Origin: Paenibacillus sp. 1001270B_150601_E10
Lineage (GTDB): Bacteria; Bacillota; Bacilli; Paenibacillales; Paenibacillaceae
Reading direction: 5' to 3'
DNA length: 64,000 bases
Assembly (NCBI RefSeq): GCF_015558675.1
Contig: NZ_JADMOL010000001.1
Span: 320,799-384,798 of the forward strand
Shown here: in pieces, positions 52,151-61,460 of the stretch
Layout: each line of letters begins with the position of its first letter
How positions within the stretch are numbered: the stretch's first letter is position 1
Program-made: the position numbers and the translations under genes
The notes under the pieces: generated by a model
The model's input: only the letters and a program-made list of their open reading frames with translations
Databases searched by the model: none
What the model was told of the DNA's origin: nothing

Positions 52151-53494
52151 TTAAACCTCATTCTCTTCTAGGAATTTAATGTCAAAGTCGCCTCGAATAA
52201 AGGTTGGATGCTGCAGTAAGCGCATATGGAATGGAATCGTGGTGTGGATCCCTTCAATGGCAAACTCTGATAGAGCCCGCTTCATTCGCTCAATGGCCTC
52301 CTCACGAGTAGGCGCCCATACGATCAGCTTCGCGATCATGGAATCGTAGTGCGGTGAGATCGTATAGCCTGGATAAGCTGCGGAATCAACACGCACGCCA
52401 TAACCGCCAGGAGGCAGATAGAATGAAATCTGGCCTGCTGATGGCATAAAGTTACGCGATGGGTCCTCTGCGTTAACCCGGCACTCAATCGCCCAGCCAT
52501 CGATCTTGATATCGGCTTGCGATACTGACAGTGGCGTACCTTGAGCAACCATAATCATTTCTTTGATAATGTCAATTCCAGTGATCATTTCTGTAACAGG
52601 ATGCTCGACCTGGATACGAGTATTCATCTCCATGAAGTAGAACTCTCCAGTTGGCGAAAGCAAGAATTCGAGTGTTCCTGCACCGCTGTAATTTACAGCA
52701 AGGGCAGCTCGAACAGCTGCTTCACCCATTGCTTGGCGAGTGTCCTCGTTAATGACTGGACAAGGTGCCTCTTCCACTAGCTTCTGGCGTCTGCGTTGAA
52801 CGGAGCAGTCGCGCTCGCCCAAGTGAACCACATTGCCATGCTTATCGGCAACGATCTGGATCTCCACGTGCTTCATGCCCGTCAAGAATTTTTCAAGGTA
52901 AACACCGGCATTGCCGAATGCCTTCTCTGCTTCTTGCTGAGCTTGCGACATTTGCTTGACAAGGGAAGCTTCGTCTTCAGCGATTCGAATCCCTTTGCCG
53001 CCTCCGCCTGCTGTAGCCTTTATGATAACAGGATAGCCAATATCGCGCGCAATCATGAGCGCATCTTCCAAGTCTTCGACAAGACCTTCAGAGCCTGGAA
53101 TAACAGGCACGCCTGCATCCTTCATCGTTTGTTTCGCTACGGACTTGTCTCCCATACGCTCAATCGCGTCTGCAGACGGACCGATGAATGTGATCCCGCA
53201 AGAGCTGCAGATCTCAGCAAAATCCGCATTTTCTGCTAGGAATCCATAACCTGGATGGATCGCATCACACTCTGTTAAGGTAGCGACACTCATAATATTT
53301 GTGAAATTCAAGTAACTGTCCTTAGACGCTGTTGGTCCAATGCAGTAGGCTTCATCCGCAAGACGGACATGCAGCGCATCGCGATCTGCTTCCGAATATA
53401 CGGCTACCGTAGCAATGCCCAGCTCTTTGCAGGCACGAATGATACGTACCGCAATCTCACCGCGATTGGCAATCAAAATCTTTTGGAACTTCAT
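52151..53494 (-). CDS. accC: Acetyl-CoA carboxylase, biotin carboxylase subunit
   Basis: 447 residues. [20 protein letters not shown] opens the pre-ATP domain. The ATP-grasp part has [15 protein letters not shown] near residue 158 and the active segment [19 protein letters not shown] near 285. It carboxylates the biotin of AccB at the cost of ATP, the first step of fatty acid synthesis. The second of two adjacent ATGs (53494) has the better spacing from GGAGG. Directly after accB. Confidence 0.96.
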   Translation of the reverse strand: MKFQKILIANRGEIAVRIIRACKELGIATVAVYSEADRDALHVRLADEAYCIGPTASKDSYLNFTNIMSVATLTECDAIHPGYGFLAENADFAEICSSCGITFIGPSADAIERMGDKSVAKQTMKDAGVPVIPGSEGLVEDLEDALMIARDIGYPVIIKATAGGGGKGIRIAEDEASLVKQMSQAQQEAEKAFGNAGVYLEKFLTGMKHVEIQIVADKHGNVVHLGERDCSVQRRRQKLVEEAPCPVINEDTRQAMGEAAVRAALAVNYSGAGTLEFLLSPTGEFYFMEMNTRIQVEHPVTEMITGIDIIKEMIMVAQGTPLSVSQADIKIDGWAIECRVNAEDPSRNFMPSAGQISFYLPPGGYGVRVDSAAYPGYTISPHYDSMIAKLIVWAPTREEAIERMKRALSEFAIEGIHTTIPFHMRLLQHPTFIRGDFDIKFLEENEV

Positions 53495-53536
53495 CATTCA
53501 CCCTCCTTGGCTTCTTAAAGCGTCAACTCTACGGCC

Positions 53537-54037
53537 TCACTCAGGCTTAACCAAGAATAGGGGTTGTCCATACTCAACCAGTTGTCCATTTTCAACGAGA
53601 ACCTTCACGATCTCGCCTTTGACTTCTGCTTCCAGCTCGTTCATCAGCTTCATTGCTTCAAGAATGCAGACGATCGATTTTTCATTAATCTTGTCTCCAA
53701 CTTGTACATATGCAGGTGAATCAGGAGATGGCGCAGAGTAGAATGTACCTACCATAGGAGATACGATCTTATGCAAGCCAGCATCGCTTTCTTCCTTCAC
53801 TGGCGCTGGTACAGAGGCTGCCTCAGCATGTGCTTGCACAGATGAAGTTTGGACCGCAGGAACGGCTTGAGGAACCGAATAGACAGGCGCTGCCTGAGGG
53901 GCTTGCACTTGAACCACCTCTGCTTTACCTGGCTTGCGAATAGAAAGGCGGAAACCTTCATTCTCCACCTCTAGTTCATGAACCGAGGTTTGATCTAATA
54001 GCTTGATGAGCTCTTTAATCTCACTTATCTTGAACAA
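53537..54037 (-). CDS. accB: Acetyl-CoA carboxylase, biotin carboxyl carrier protein
   Basis: 166 residues. The biotin site is EAMKLMNELEAEVKG near residue 130 with the lysine intact. An Ala/Pro/Val/Gln-rich flexible linker (about 45-80; QAPQAAPVYSVPQAVPAV) precedes it. The start is most likely the TTG at 54037, with AGGAG seven bases upstream, giving MFKISEIKELIKLL; the GTG at 54046 is inside the ribosome site. A non-ATG start is unusual for such an essential gene. Followed by accC. Confidence 0.93.
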   Translation of the reverse strand: MFKISEIKELIKLLDQTSVHELEVENEGFRLSIRKPGKAEVVQVQAPQAAPVYSVPQAVPAVQTSSVQAHAEAASVPAPVKEESDAGLHKIVSPMVGTFYSAPSPDSPAYVQVGDKINEKSIVCILEAMKLMNELEAEVKGEIVKVLVENGQLVEYGQPLFLVKPE

Positions 54038-54224
54038 ATTATTCACTCCTCTTGACCGTATGTATCACAAGTAGCGCTGCTTGAGCCTTACGGCTCAAAA
54101 TACATTAGCATGAATCCCCACCTGGTTCAGCTCTCTTGTGGATCAGGATGCATCACGTCGGATGCGGGTTGTACATCTTCTTCATGGATGAACCATCATG
54201 TACAAACTCAATATAGACGTATGT

Positions 54225-54233
54225 ATTATATCA
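54225..54233 (-). promoter_or_regulatory. Extended -10 promoter candidate for accBC
   Basis: TGATATAAT on the minus strand: a perfect -10 with the TG extension, about 188 bases upstream of accB. The -35 region is poor. A near-palindrome (CATGATGGTTCATCCATG, 54183-54200) lies in the leader and could be a regulator site. Confidence 0.5.
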
Positions 54234-54249
54234 TAATCGGTACAAATGG

Positions 54250-54277
54250 AAAGAGCCCAGTTTGGACTGGGCTCTAT
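54250..54277 (-). terminator. Intrinsic terminator of the spoIIIA operon
   Basis: Perfect 9-bp stem AGAGCCCAG / CTGGGCTCT (54252-54275), with minus-strand tail TTCCATTTG. It lies eight bases after the spoIIIAH stop and ends the operon before accB. Confidence 0.75.
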
Positions 54278-54282
54278 AACTC

Positions 54283-55002
54283 TTATTCCGTTACATATTG
54301 AACGCTTACCTTATCCTGCGTTACATTGAGCTCTTTCATCACTTTATCCATAATTCCGACAGCTTCTTTCACTTCAAGCTTAGGACTTTGGACCACAACT
54401 TTATATTTATCATTTTCCTGCGTAATTACCGCACTGTCATATTGGGCTTGAAGCTCGCTTTCGAGGCTCGTAATTTTTTGCTCGCGGTCATCTAAGTTTG
54501 ACATCTCGTCATAGGCTTGTGAGAGCTCTTTGCCATTGATATTGCTGGAATCATTGATGATGCCAAGCAAGCGCTCCATCTCTTTTTGGTATTCCTCGCT
54601 GCGCTCCATTTGGAGTCCTTCAATCATGCTGCGCTTCATCACGCCTTGAGCTTCCGCCTCTTCTAGAACTGCTTGATCCTCTGGGGACATGGTTACGGTC
54701 TTATCTCCTTCACCTGCTGCCTTGTCCGTTGGTGCGGTGGTGTCTCCACTCTTTTCATTGTTTTGTGCGACTTGATCCTGTGGTACGGCTTCTTCACTTG
54801 TGCCCGACACCTCCGTTATCTCTACATCAGATGCGGGTTGCCCTACCTCAGTCGCTTGGTTTTTCATTGTCGTTTCCGTTTGCGGCTTCGTTCCGGCCGT
54901 CTTGTTTCCTGTCGTATCTTCTGTAAACAAGTAATAAGCGGACAGCACAACCATTAAACTAAGCATCGATACTAACCAGATCGTTTGTCTCTTCGTATTC
55001 AT
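54283..55002 (-). CDS. spoIIIAH: Stage III sporulation protein AH
   Basis: 239 residues. One N-terminal membrane helix (TIWLVSMLSLMVVLSAYYL), then a disordered Thr/Glu/Gln-rich linker (about 25-110) and a YscJ/FliF-like ring domain (about 130-239) ending KEAVGIMDKVMKELNVTQDKVSVQYV. From the mother cell it meets SpoIIQ of the forespore, forming the feeding channel. The linker is longer than in B. subtilis (218 residues in total). Last of the eight spoIIIA genes. AAGGAGG precedes the ATG. Confidence 0.92.
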   Translation of the reverse strand: MNTKRQTIWLVSMLSLMVVLSAYYLFTEDTTGNKTAGTKPQTETTMKNQATEVGQPASDVEITEVSGTSEEAVPQDQVAQNNEKSGDTTAPTDKAAGEGDKTVTMSPEDQAVLEEAEAQGVMKRSMIEGLQMERSEEYQKEMERLLGIINDSSNINGKELSQAYDEMSNLDDREQKITSLESELQAQYDSAVITQENDKYKVVVQSPKLEVKEAVGIMDKVMKELNVTQDKVSVQYVTE

Positions 55003-55032
55003 TCGTGAATACCCTCCTTATGCTTGTACGCA

Positions 55033-55695
55033 TTATTCCGCGACCTTGCGCGGTACGACCGAGATACGGTAAGCCGGTACATTCAAACCTTTTTCCACCG
55101 CATCGGTAATAAATTGTTTGACCGTTTGATTCTCTGCACCCTTTGCCACAACGATAACACCTCTAACTTTTGGCTTAATACGCTTCGTAACGATCGGTTC
55201 GTTGTTGTCCGGAGTCTCCACCATGACAATTTCTCCGTCACGTGAATATTGGGTAATGTGGCGCTTTCCTCCGTTCGCATCCGTTTCTTCCGTGACCTGC
55301 TGCTGATCCTTCATGTTTCGTTGAATGATCAGTTCCTCCGTCGATTCAATGGTCACCATCACTTCTACCTGACCGACCCCTACAATATCCTCCAAAATGG
55401 ATCTAATTCTCGTTTCGAAGGAGCTTTCGATCAATTCAAAGGTCCCCATGGGCTGATTTCGATTACCTTCGAGATCAGTCGGCAATGATGTGTTTGCTGT
55501 TGGGGGCTCGCGTCCTTCGTTGCCCTTGAGCAAATTGCCTGCCCCTTGCAGCGGGTTCAATGAGCTGAAGAGCACAAGTCCTACGCCAACGAGTCCAAGC
55601 AGCAATAGCCAGCGAAATGATTGCACTCTTTTGGATCCGCCCTCCCCGCCGCCGATGATGGACTCCACTTTTTGCAGCCATTTCGCCACCTTCAT
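55033..55695 (-). CDS. spoIIIAG: Stage III sporulation protein AG
   Basis: 220 residues. A membrane helix (RWLLLLGLVGVGLVLFSSL, about 24-43) precedes a linker and a ring-forming domain with ILEDIVGVGQVEVMVTIES and VRGVIVVAKGAENQTVKQFITDAVEKGLNVPAYRISVV. SpoIIIAG forms a 30-fold ring in the intermembrane space. ATG at 55695 with AGGCGG just ahead. In the standard place between AF and AH, with 30-base and 98-base gaps. Confidence 0.93.
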   Translation of the reverse strand: MKVAKWLQKVESIIGGGEGGSKRVQSFRWLLLLGLVGVGLVLFSSLNPLQGAGNLLKGNEGREPPTANTSLPTDLEGNRNQPMGTFELIESSFETRIRSILEDIVGVGQVEVMVTIESTEELIIQRNMKDQQQVTEETDANGGKRHITQYSRDGEIVMVETPDNNEPIVTKRIKPKVRGVIVVAKGAENQTVKQFITDAVEKGLNVPAYRISVVPRKVAE

Positions 55696-55793
55696 CAACC
55701 GCCTTTTAGAATGTGATGGACGGGCAATACCTTGTCCTTAATTCACCTATACGCGACTTGCCCAGATTTATGACTGGTTTGTCCAAAAAAAGT

Positions 55794-56591
55794 CTATTTT
55801 TTCTCCTCCCACACAAAATGAATCTGTTCAGCCCCAACCAGCCACTGTGTGGTAAGTTGTTTCGTGACAAGAGCTTCAACTTCATCCATCAATTGTGAAC
55901 GTGCTTCCTTAGTTAGCTTCTCGGAGGAGTTTATTTCCTTCTTGGCAGGATCTTCGTTTGTGCTGATCTGAACGTCCGGAATAGCTTGCACTGGTTCTAC
56001 ATCAGCAGCATGGCTGTCTTTGTTCGCTTCTTCCACATTAGATTGCGTATGTCGAGAGTTGCCGTTTTTTGACACATGCAAAAATACTGTAATGATTTGA
56101 ATTTTGGGTTCCGTCTGAAGGGATGCCTGTTCGAGCTCCACTTTGATCTCATCTATTTGAAAATAATCTCCGGTCGCAATAAACGCCGATATGTCTTCAC
56201 TAGTAGAATCAGAAGCAGCCGGCCAAGATGTGCGCTCAAGCATTTGATTCACCTGGTCTTTCATATTCGCCCCAAGCTGAGAGGCTGCAAATTGCTGTGC
56301 TTCAATGTCCCGTTCAGCCGTAAGCTTGGCTGCTTCACGCTGGATAGAGGTTAAGGATGTAAAGGCATCCGAAGAGACCATTGTCGCTTTTGTCCATTCA
56401 TTCGCTACATCCTGTGCCAAATTAGCATGGAACAGCTTCATGATCGGTGATAGGATGATGAGCAAGATGATAAGGCTTAACATCAGCTTCACGTAGCGCT
56501 GCATGGAACGATTCGGCAATAATAGGTCGATAAAGGTGGCGAGAAGGATCACCATGATGATTTCCTTCAGCCATTGACTTAACCAGCTCAT
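55794..56591 (-). CDS. spoIIIAF: Stage III sporulation protein AF
   Basis: 265 residues. Two membrane helices at the start (IIMVILLATFIDLLLPNRSM and LMLSLIILLIILSPIM) and a mostly polar C-terminal half, with DEIKVELEQASLQTEPKIQI in a likely ring-building domain and a Lys/Glu-rich end. It is longer than B. subtilis SpoIIIAF (206 residues); the extra length is a linker around 180-225. AGGAGG fixes the ATG. Confidence 0.92.
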   Translation of the reverse strand: MSWLSQWLKEIIMVILLATFIDLLLPNRSMQRYVKLMLSLIILLIILSPIMKLFHANLAQDVANEWTKATMVSSDAFTSLTSIQREAAKLTAERDIEAQQFAASQLGANMKDQVNQMLERTSWPAASDSTSEDISAFIATGDYFQIDEIKVELEQASLQTEPKIQIITVFLHVSKNGNSRHTQSNVEEANKDSHAADVEPVQAIPDVQISTNEDPAKKEINSSEKLTKEARSQLMDEVEALVTKQLTTQWLVGAEQIHFVWEEKK

Positions 56592-56612
56592 GATCGGCCT
56601 CCTTTTCGACAG

Positions 56613-57866
56613 CTATCGCATCATGACAGTCACATTGCCGGCAGTCAAGAGAATCGTGATGGCAAGAAAAAACATAAGGCTTACTGCCGCAAGTGCTGCA
56701 AAGACATAAATCATGCTCTTTCCAACCGTCTTTAGGCAGCCTACGACTGGCGTATCGCCTAGCGGCTGCATAATGGCAGCGGATACGTTATAGATTAAAG
56801 ACAGCGTCAAGATTTTGATTGCTGGAAATGCGCATAAAAACAGCAAGATGATGACGCCCGTTAATCCAACTGCATTTTTAACAAGAAGAGAAGCAGAGAT
56901 AACCGTATCAGTCGCATCCGAGAATACGCGCCCTATCACAGGAACAAAGTTTCCTGTGATGTACTTGGCCGTTTTTAACGCAACCCCATCCGTAACAGAG
57001 CTTGTCACCCCCTGAACCGAGATGACACCAAGAAATACAGTCAGCAAGATTCCCAATAATCCGACACTTATATTGCGCAGCAAGTTTGCGAGCTGAGTCA
57101 CCTTATACTTATCCGTCAGCGTACTTACGATATGTAGGACTGCGGAGAAGAAGAGCAGCGGAAATACAACCATATAGATCAGCGTGCCAATAAGGTGGAT
57201 CATAAAAATGATTAAGGGATGCAGTACTGATACCGTTACCACATTGCCAAGAGAGGCGAGCAAGGTGAACAACAACGGTACCATCGCCATCATAAAATGA
57301 ATCATGCTCGTTATCGCATCTTTCGCATAGCTGATTGCAATATTGAAGCTGTTGATCGCAAGAATAATAATGACCAAATAAGAAATAGAGTAGGCAATTT
57401 TGCTTACTGTGTTTCGCTCGAAAGCGGATTGCAACGTTTCCAGCACCATGCTAAAGACCGCTAATATAACAATCGTGACAATGAGCTTCCCATTCAAAAG
57501 CACCTCCTGCAGCATAAAGCCGCCAAGTGCTTTCAAGGTATTCTCTAGTGTCAGGCGCTCTCCTCCAGGGAGAATCAGGTCTGCAAAGCTGGGTAAAGCA
57601 TCTCTCGGAAAAAATCCGCCATACTTGTCCAGCAAGTCCTGCCAGTACGTCTCCACTTCCCCCGTGCCAAGCTGACTAACCTGCTTCTCCATCCAATCCT
57701 TCGTCACACCCTGCTGCATCGGCGTCTCTGCCGCAACAGGTGCCTCGGTGGAGGAAGATCGCTCAGATGAGGCGAACACGATGCTTGCTCCTAGAAAATA
57801 AGAGACAAATAGCAGGATCATTATCGGAATATAAGTACGATTACGATTAGGATTCAGTCTCATCAC
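56613..57866 (-). CDS. spoIIIAE: Stage III sporulation protein AE
   Basis: 417 residues. A signal-like N-terminal helix (IPIMILLFVSYFLGASIVFA), an extracytoplasmic stretch of about 80 residues containing YWQDLLDKYGGFFP, then at least seven membrane helices. Signature stretches are FNIAISYAKDAITSMIHFMMAMVPLL and VIGRVFSDATDTVISASLLVKNAVG. It is the largest membrane part of the channel. GTG 57866 and ATG 57863 are alternatives behind GAGGAGG. Confidence 0.94.
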   Translation of the reverse strand: MMRLNPNRNRTYIPIMILLFVSYFLGASIVFASSERSSSTEAPVAAETPMQQGVTKDWMEKQVSQLGTGEVETYWQDLLDKYGGFFPRDALPSFADLILPGGERLTLENTLKALGGFMLQEVLLNGKLIVTIVILAVFSMVLETLQSAFERNTVSKIAYSISYLVIIILAINSFNIAISYAKDAITSMIHFMMAMVPLLFTLLASLGNVVTVSVLHPLIIFMIHLIGTLIYMVVFPLLFFSAVLHIVSTLTDKYKVTQLANLLRNISVGLLGILLTVFLGVISVQGVTSSVTDGVALKTAKYITGNFVPVIGRVFSDATDTVISASLLVKNAVGLTGVIILLFLCAFPAIKILTLSLIYNVSAAIMQPLGDTPVVGCLKTVGKSMIYVFAALAAVSLMFFLAITILLTAGNVTVMMR

Positions 57867-57888
57867 CTTTTTGATCCTCCTCTTATGT

Positions 57889-58278
57889 CTAAGCAGGCAA
57901 CAGCTTCATGACGGTCTCGATAATGACACTAATAATGGGAATAGCAAGCACCATAATTAATACTTTTCCAGCCAGCTCAATCTTGGAAGCAATGCCGTCT
58001 TGGCCTGCATCTCGGACGATCTGAGCACCGAATTCTGCAATGTAGGCGATACCGATAATCTTCAGTATGGTTTTCAAATACACAGGCTCAATGCCTGACC
58101 TATCTGCAAGATCTTCAAGTACGTTAATGACAGCCTCAATCTTTCCAATAAGGAATAAAAAGATGACGATACCTGTAAACGTAGCGATGAGAAACGCGAA
58201 CATCGGCTTCTGTTCTTTAACTACGAGTACAAGTATCGCTGCAATTAATCCAAGACCGACGATCTGAATGATTTCCAT
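57889..58278 (-). CDS. spoIIIAD: Stage III sporulation protein AD
   Basis: 129-residue integral membrane protein with four helices, including IIQIVGLGLIAAILVLVVKEQK at the start and LAGKVLIMVLAIPIISVIIETVMKLLP at the end. Homologous to SpoIIIAC in its first helices. Membrane base of the mother-cell side of the channel. Eleven bases separate it from spoIIIAC. Confidence 0.94.
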   Translation of the reverse strand: MEIIQIVGLGLIAAILVLVVKEQKPMFAFLIATFTGIVIFLFLIGKIEAVINVLEDLADRSGIEPVYLKTILKIIGIAYIAEFGAQIVRDAGQDGIASKIELAGKVLIMVLAIPIISVIIETVMKLLPA

Positions 58279-58288
58279 CGCGATTCAC

Positions 58289-58492
58289 CTACTGGAAGAG
58301 AAAGATGGTCTTAATTTCTTGAAACAGATGATCAAGCAGACGTACAACCATAAACAAGACCACGACAAATCCGATGACCGTCACCCAATGTGCCATGTCT
58401 TCCTTCCCCATCTGCTTGAGGACTGTGTGAATCATTGCGATGATGATGCCGATTCCGGCAATCTGAAAGATTGCACTCACATCCACATTCAT
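58289..58492 (-). CDS. spoIIIAC: Stage III sporulation protein AC
   Basis: 67 residues with two membrane helices (IFQIAGIGIIIAMIHTVLKQMGK and WVTVIGFVVVLFMVVRLLDHLF). The normal size is 68. ATG at 58492 with GAGG upstream; the last bases of spoIIIAB are 12 bases before, so all of AB-AC-AD is tightly packed. Confidence 0.94.
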   Translation of the reverse strand: MNVDVSAIFQIAGIGIIIAMIHTVLKQMGKEDMAHWVTVIGFVVVLFMVVRLLDHLFQEIKTIFLFQ

Positions 58493-58503
58493 GCTCAAGC
58501 ACC

Positions 58504-59025
58504 TCAATACATCAGAATGACAAGCATTATTCCACTCAATATCCCCAGACTTCTAGACATCCTGCCGTACCTCGAATGCTCTTCTTTCGCAGCGCTTTCT
58601 TCCTGCTCCAGCCGCTTCACAGCATGTCTAATATGATTACGCTGATCTTCTCGATCACTTACGCCCAGGCTTAGGCCTAACTCCATCAAAATCCGCACAT
58701 CCTGCTCTTTTAGTGCAAGCTGTCCCTTATGAGTTCTCAGCGCTTCAGCCCATGCATCCTTCGCGGTCGTTACCCCCTGGGTGGACTGCATCATCTGAGA
58801 AGCATGCAAAAACACTTGATTGAGCGGAGCTGCTGCTTGATAGGAAAGCTCAGAGAAGGCCTCATCAAGCGGCGTGTACCCGTACATAATCGAAGTTTCC
58901 AGACGCTGCAGCGCATGGATCATCTGCCGGATCTGTCGAACACGCGCGGCGTACTGAGAAGCTTGTACCCAGCCAATGGCAGTTGCTGCTGCAATAATGA
59001 TAGCTGCGCCTAGGATCTTAAGCAT
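58504..59025 (-). CDS. spoIIIAB: Stage III sporulation protein AB
   Basis: 173 residues. Membrane helices at both ends (LGAAIIIAAATAIGWVQA and LGILSGIMLVILMY) flank a cytosolic helical domain with RQIRQMIHALQRLETSIMYGYTPL. The shape is like GspF, the platform protein of secretion systems. ATG at 59025, overlapping the end of spoIIIAA by eight bases, so translation is probably coupled. Confidence 0.94.
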   Translation of the reverse strand: MLKILGAAIIIAAATAIGWVQASQYAARVRQIRQMIHALQRLETSIMYGYTPLDEAFSELSYQAAAPLNQVFLHASQMMQSTQGVTTAKDAWAEALRTHKGQLALKEQDVRILMELGLSLGVSDREDQRNHIRHAVKRLEQEESAAKEEHSRYGRMSRSLGILSGIMLVILMY

Positions 59026-60028
59026 GAATAGCCCCACCTCTTACTGCACGATGAGCCGGATCAATGAGCATAGCACGCTTTTTCTCATCAAAGATTCGAA
59101 ACATCGTTTCTTTCCTTTCCCGTCTTAACAGGACAATACGCCTAAAGACGCCTTCCTCCAGCAGCTGGCCAATACCGGGCCTCCGCATCAAATGCTCAAG
59201 CTCATGACCATGTGCAGTTGCCACAACTGACACTCCTGCATGAATCGCCTCCCGCATGGCGTGTACATCTTCATCTCTGCCAAACTCGTCCACGATAAGA
59301 ACATCTGGCGACATGGAGCGTATCAACATCATCATGCCTTCGGCTTTTGGACAGCCGTCCAGCACATCACTTCTGAAGCCCAAATCGAAGCTAGGCACGC
59401 CCTTCATGCATCCTGCAATTTCTGAGCGTTCATCGACTACGCCAACCTTCATCGCCTTCCAACGCGCATCTTGGTGATTCCAATGACCGCTTGCAATCAT
59501 GCGCGTAAGATCCCGAAGCAATGTAGTCTTGCCATGTTGAGGCGGAGAGACGATCAGCGTGTGATGGATCGACCGCTCTTTAAAGTCCAATAAGTGTGGA
59601 AGAACATTGCTTCCTATTCCCTTGATTTCTCTTGCGATACGAATATTAAAGCCTGCTATATCCCGAAGATGGCTGACGCGACCTTGTGCCAACACGGTTC
59701 GACCGGACAAGCCTATCCGATGCCCTCCCGCTACGGTCACGAACCCCTTGCGAAGCTGCTCCTCCATCGTATATAAGGAGTGGTTAGTCATCAGATCAAG
59801 CAGGCGATGGCAATCGTCCCTGCTCGGGATATAAGCTGAATTCGGCTGATCCGTTAGCTGTCCTAATACCGTAACGAAGCTATAGTCACTCCCATATATC
59901 ACTTCCAAGGGCCTGTTCTCACGGATACGAATTTCTTCAAGCTCTGCTAGAACACGATCTGGAAGAGACAAGATCATCGCTCTCATCTCTGGTGGAATGA
60001 TGAGCGACCAGCTGGATGGTACTTTCAT
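59018..60028 (-). CDS. spoIIIAA: Stage III sporulation protein AA (ATPase)
   Basis: 336 residues; the mother-cell ATPase of the SpoIIIA-SpoIIQ channel, of the GspE/FtsK-like class. The Walker A is SPPQHGKTTLLRDLTRM near residue 150, with Ser in place of the usual first Gly; Walker B DVLIVDEFGRDED near 235 and the following ATAHGHELEHLMRRPG are normal. AAAAAGGAGAG precedes the ATG at 60028. First gene of the eight-gene operon behind a sigma-E type promoter. Confidence 0.95.
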   Translation of the reverse strand: MKVPSSWSLIIPPEMRAMILSLPDRVLAELEEIRIRENRPLEVIYGSDYSFVTVLGQLTDQPNSAYIPSRDDCHRLLDLMTNHSLYTMEEQLRKGFVTVAGGHRIGLSGRTVLAQGRVSHLRDIAGFNIRIAREIKGIGSNVLPHLLDFKERSIHHTLIVSPPQHGKTTLLRDLTRMIASGHWNHQDARWKAMKVGVVDERSEIAGCMKGVPSFDLGFRSDVLDGCPKAEGMMMLIRSMSPDVLIVDEFGRDEDVHAMREAIHAGVSVVATAHGHELEHLMRRPGIGQLLEEGVFRRIVLLRRERKETMFRIFDEKKRAMLIDPAHRAVRGGAIHA

Positions 60029-60088
60029 GACGAACGCTCTCCTTTTTCTCACAATCAGCTTGACCAATGAACATGTCCTTATCTGATA

Positions 60089-60115
60089 TGTATGGGACAA
60101 CCGATATACTTATGA
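60089..60115 (-). promoter_or_regulatory. Sigma-E type promoter of the spoIIIA operon
   Basis: Minus-strand TCATAAG (60109-60115), 14 bases, CATACA (60089-60094). The -10 matches the sigma-E consensus CATACA exactly; the -35 matches five of seven positions of kmATATT. It lies 61 bases upstream of spoIIIAA, and spoIIIA is a known sigma-E operon. Confidence 0.65.
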
Positions 60116-60132
60116 CTCTTACCGTTTCCATG

Positions 60133-60402
60133 CTATTTTTTGAGAATCCCAATTAGCAGGCACATTACACCAAAGCCGATCCAGACGAACTTCCCCCAAT
60201 TCAATTTATCCGCAATTCCAATCAATCCAATCGCTGTTGTCGCAATGAGGACCATCGGTCCGACAAGCGCAAGCATGGAATTGACCAAGAGCGCCTTCTC
60301 CGGATTGTTAAAGCGAAGCATCAGTACCGCAGCCAGCAGTTCCAAGCTTCCCGATACCATTCTCAAGCTCGCCATGCTAAGCACAAATTTGTCCCAATTC
60401 AT
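60133..60402 (-). CDS. yqhV: YqhV / DUF2619 family membrane protein
   Basis: 89 residues with three membrane helices: SGSLELLAAVLMLRF, SMLALVGPMVLIATTAIGLIGI and VWIGFGVMCLLIGILKK. The family is of unknown function. B. subtilis yqhV is in the same place upstream of spoIIIAA. Start region MNWDKFVLSMASLRMVSG fits the family. The ATG at 60402 has GGAGGAG close by. Confidence 0.88.
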   Translation of the reverse strand: MNWDKFVLSMASLRMVSGSLELLAAVLMLRFNNPEKALLVNSMLALVGPMVLIATTAIGLIGIADKLNWGKFVWIGFGVMCLLIGILKK

Positions 60403-60574
60403 GGAGCTCCTCCTTCCCTTGGATTCGAGTTAGTACATGCTATGCAGCTTGCTCGCAATTTAGAGCAAATGGATGGTTTACTTTCGATCTAGGCACCTGT
60501 CAGTGCTTCCACGCATATATTGCTAGCATGTATTTCATCTATAGACCTCGCTGATTGGAAAGGGAGGAAGAGAA

Positions 60575-61396
60575 ATGAAGCTTACGCCAAGTCCTACATT
60601 GGAATGGTCGCAGCTGCTGCAGGATCCAAGCGGCAAAAGACTTCACAAGCCTAGATTGAATGGCCTGACAATGGTGATGGATAAAGGGCTAGGTATGCAT
60701 GCATTTGAAGATATGATCACGACAAGCTATGAACATATCGATGTAATCAAGCTTGGATTTGGCACTAGTGTCATCGTGCCTAGGGCGATTATTGAAGCGA
60801 AGATTGCCCTCGCTAAAGCTCACAACATTTATATCATGCCGGGAGGAACACTGCTTGAGATTGCGTTCGTTAAGGGTGTTGTGCATGAATTTTTCCAAAC
60901 GATTCGTGCGATAGGCTTCAACGCCATTGAAGTATCCGATGGAACGATTTCCTTATCGCGAAAGGAACGAAATCAATTGATTCAAGAGGCAATTAGCTAT
61001 GGCTTACATGTCAGCACCGAATATGGAAAGAAGCTTGAGCATAGCGAATTTGTGCTTGATCAATTGGCTGAAACCTATTTGGAGGATCTTGCGAATGGTG
61101 CAGCGTGGATGACGCTTGAAGGACGTGAATCAGGGGCTGGGGTAGGAATCTATAATCAACAGGGGAACTGTGATGAGCGGCTGATTGAAGACATACTTGC
61201 CTGTATACCATACCCTGAACAGCTTATGTGGGAGGCTCCAAACAAGAAACAGCAGCTATCCATCATCAAGCGAGCAGGTACGAATGCGAATCTTGGCAAT
61301 GTTGCGCCAAGTGATATTATTGCATTGGAGGCATTGCGACGAGGTTTGCGATCCGATACAATGATTGACCATGTCGCGTATTATTATGACATTTAG
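60575..61396 (+). CDS. comA: Phosphosulfolactate synthase (ComA type)
   Basis: 273 residues of the ComA/YitD TIM-barrel family. It adds sulfite to phosphoenolpyruvate to give phosphosulfolactate. Family segments are TMVMDKGLGMHAFEDMI near residue 32, IDVIKLGFGTS near 55, NIYIMPGGTLLEIA near 88 and FNAIEVSDGTISL near 117. GGGAGGAAG precedes the ATG. The phosphatase comB overlaps or follows at once. In spore formers the pathway yields 3-sulfolactate, an acid found in spores; in methanogens it leads to coenzyme M. Confidence 0.92.
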   Translation: MKLTPSPTLEWSQLLQDPSGKRLHKPRLNGLTMVMDKGLGMHAFEDMITTSYEHIDVIKLGFGTSVIVPRAIIEAKIALAKAHNIYIMPGGTLLEIAFVKGVVHEFFQTIRAIGFNAIEVSDGTISLSRKERNQLIQEAISYGLHVSTEYGKKLEHSEFVLDQLAETYLEDLANGAAWMTLEGRESGAGVGIYNQQGNCDERLIEDILACIPYPEQLMWEAPNKKQQLSIIKRAGTNANLGNVAPSDIIALEALRRGLRSDTMIDHVAYYYDI

Positions 61397-61460
61397 CCCG
61401 TTTATCCCAACCGCACACGCCCATCGTCGTCCATTACGAGTTGGAAGGAGGGGTATACCG

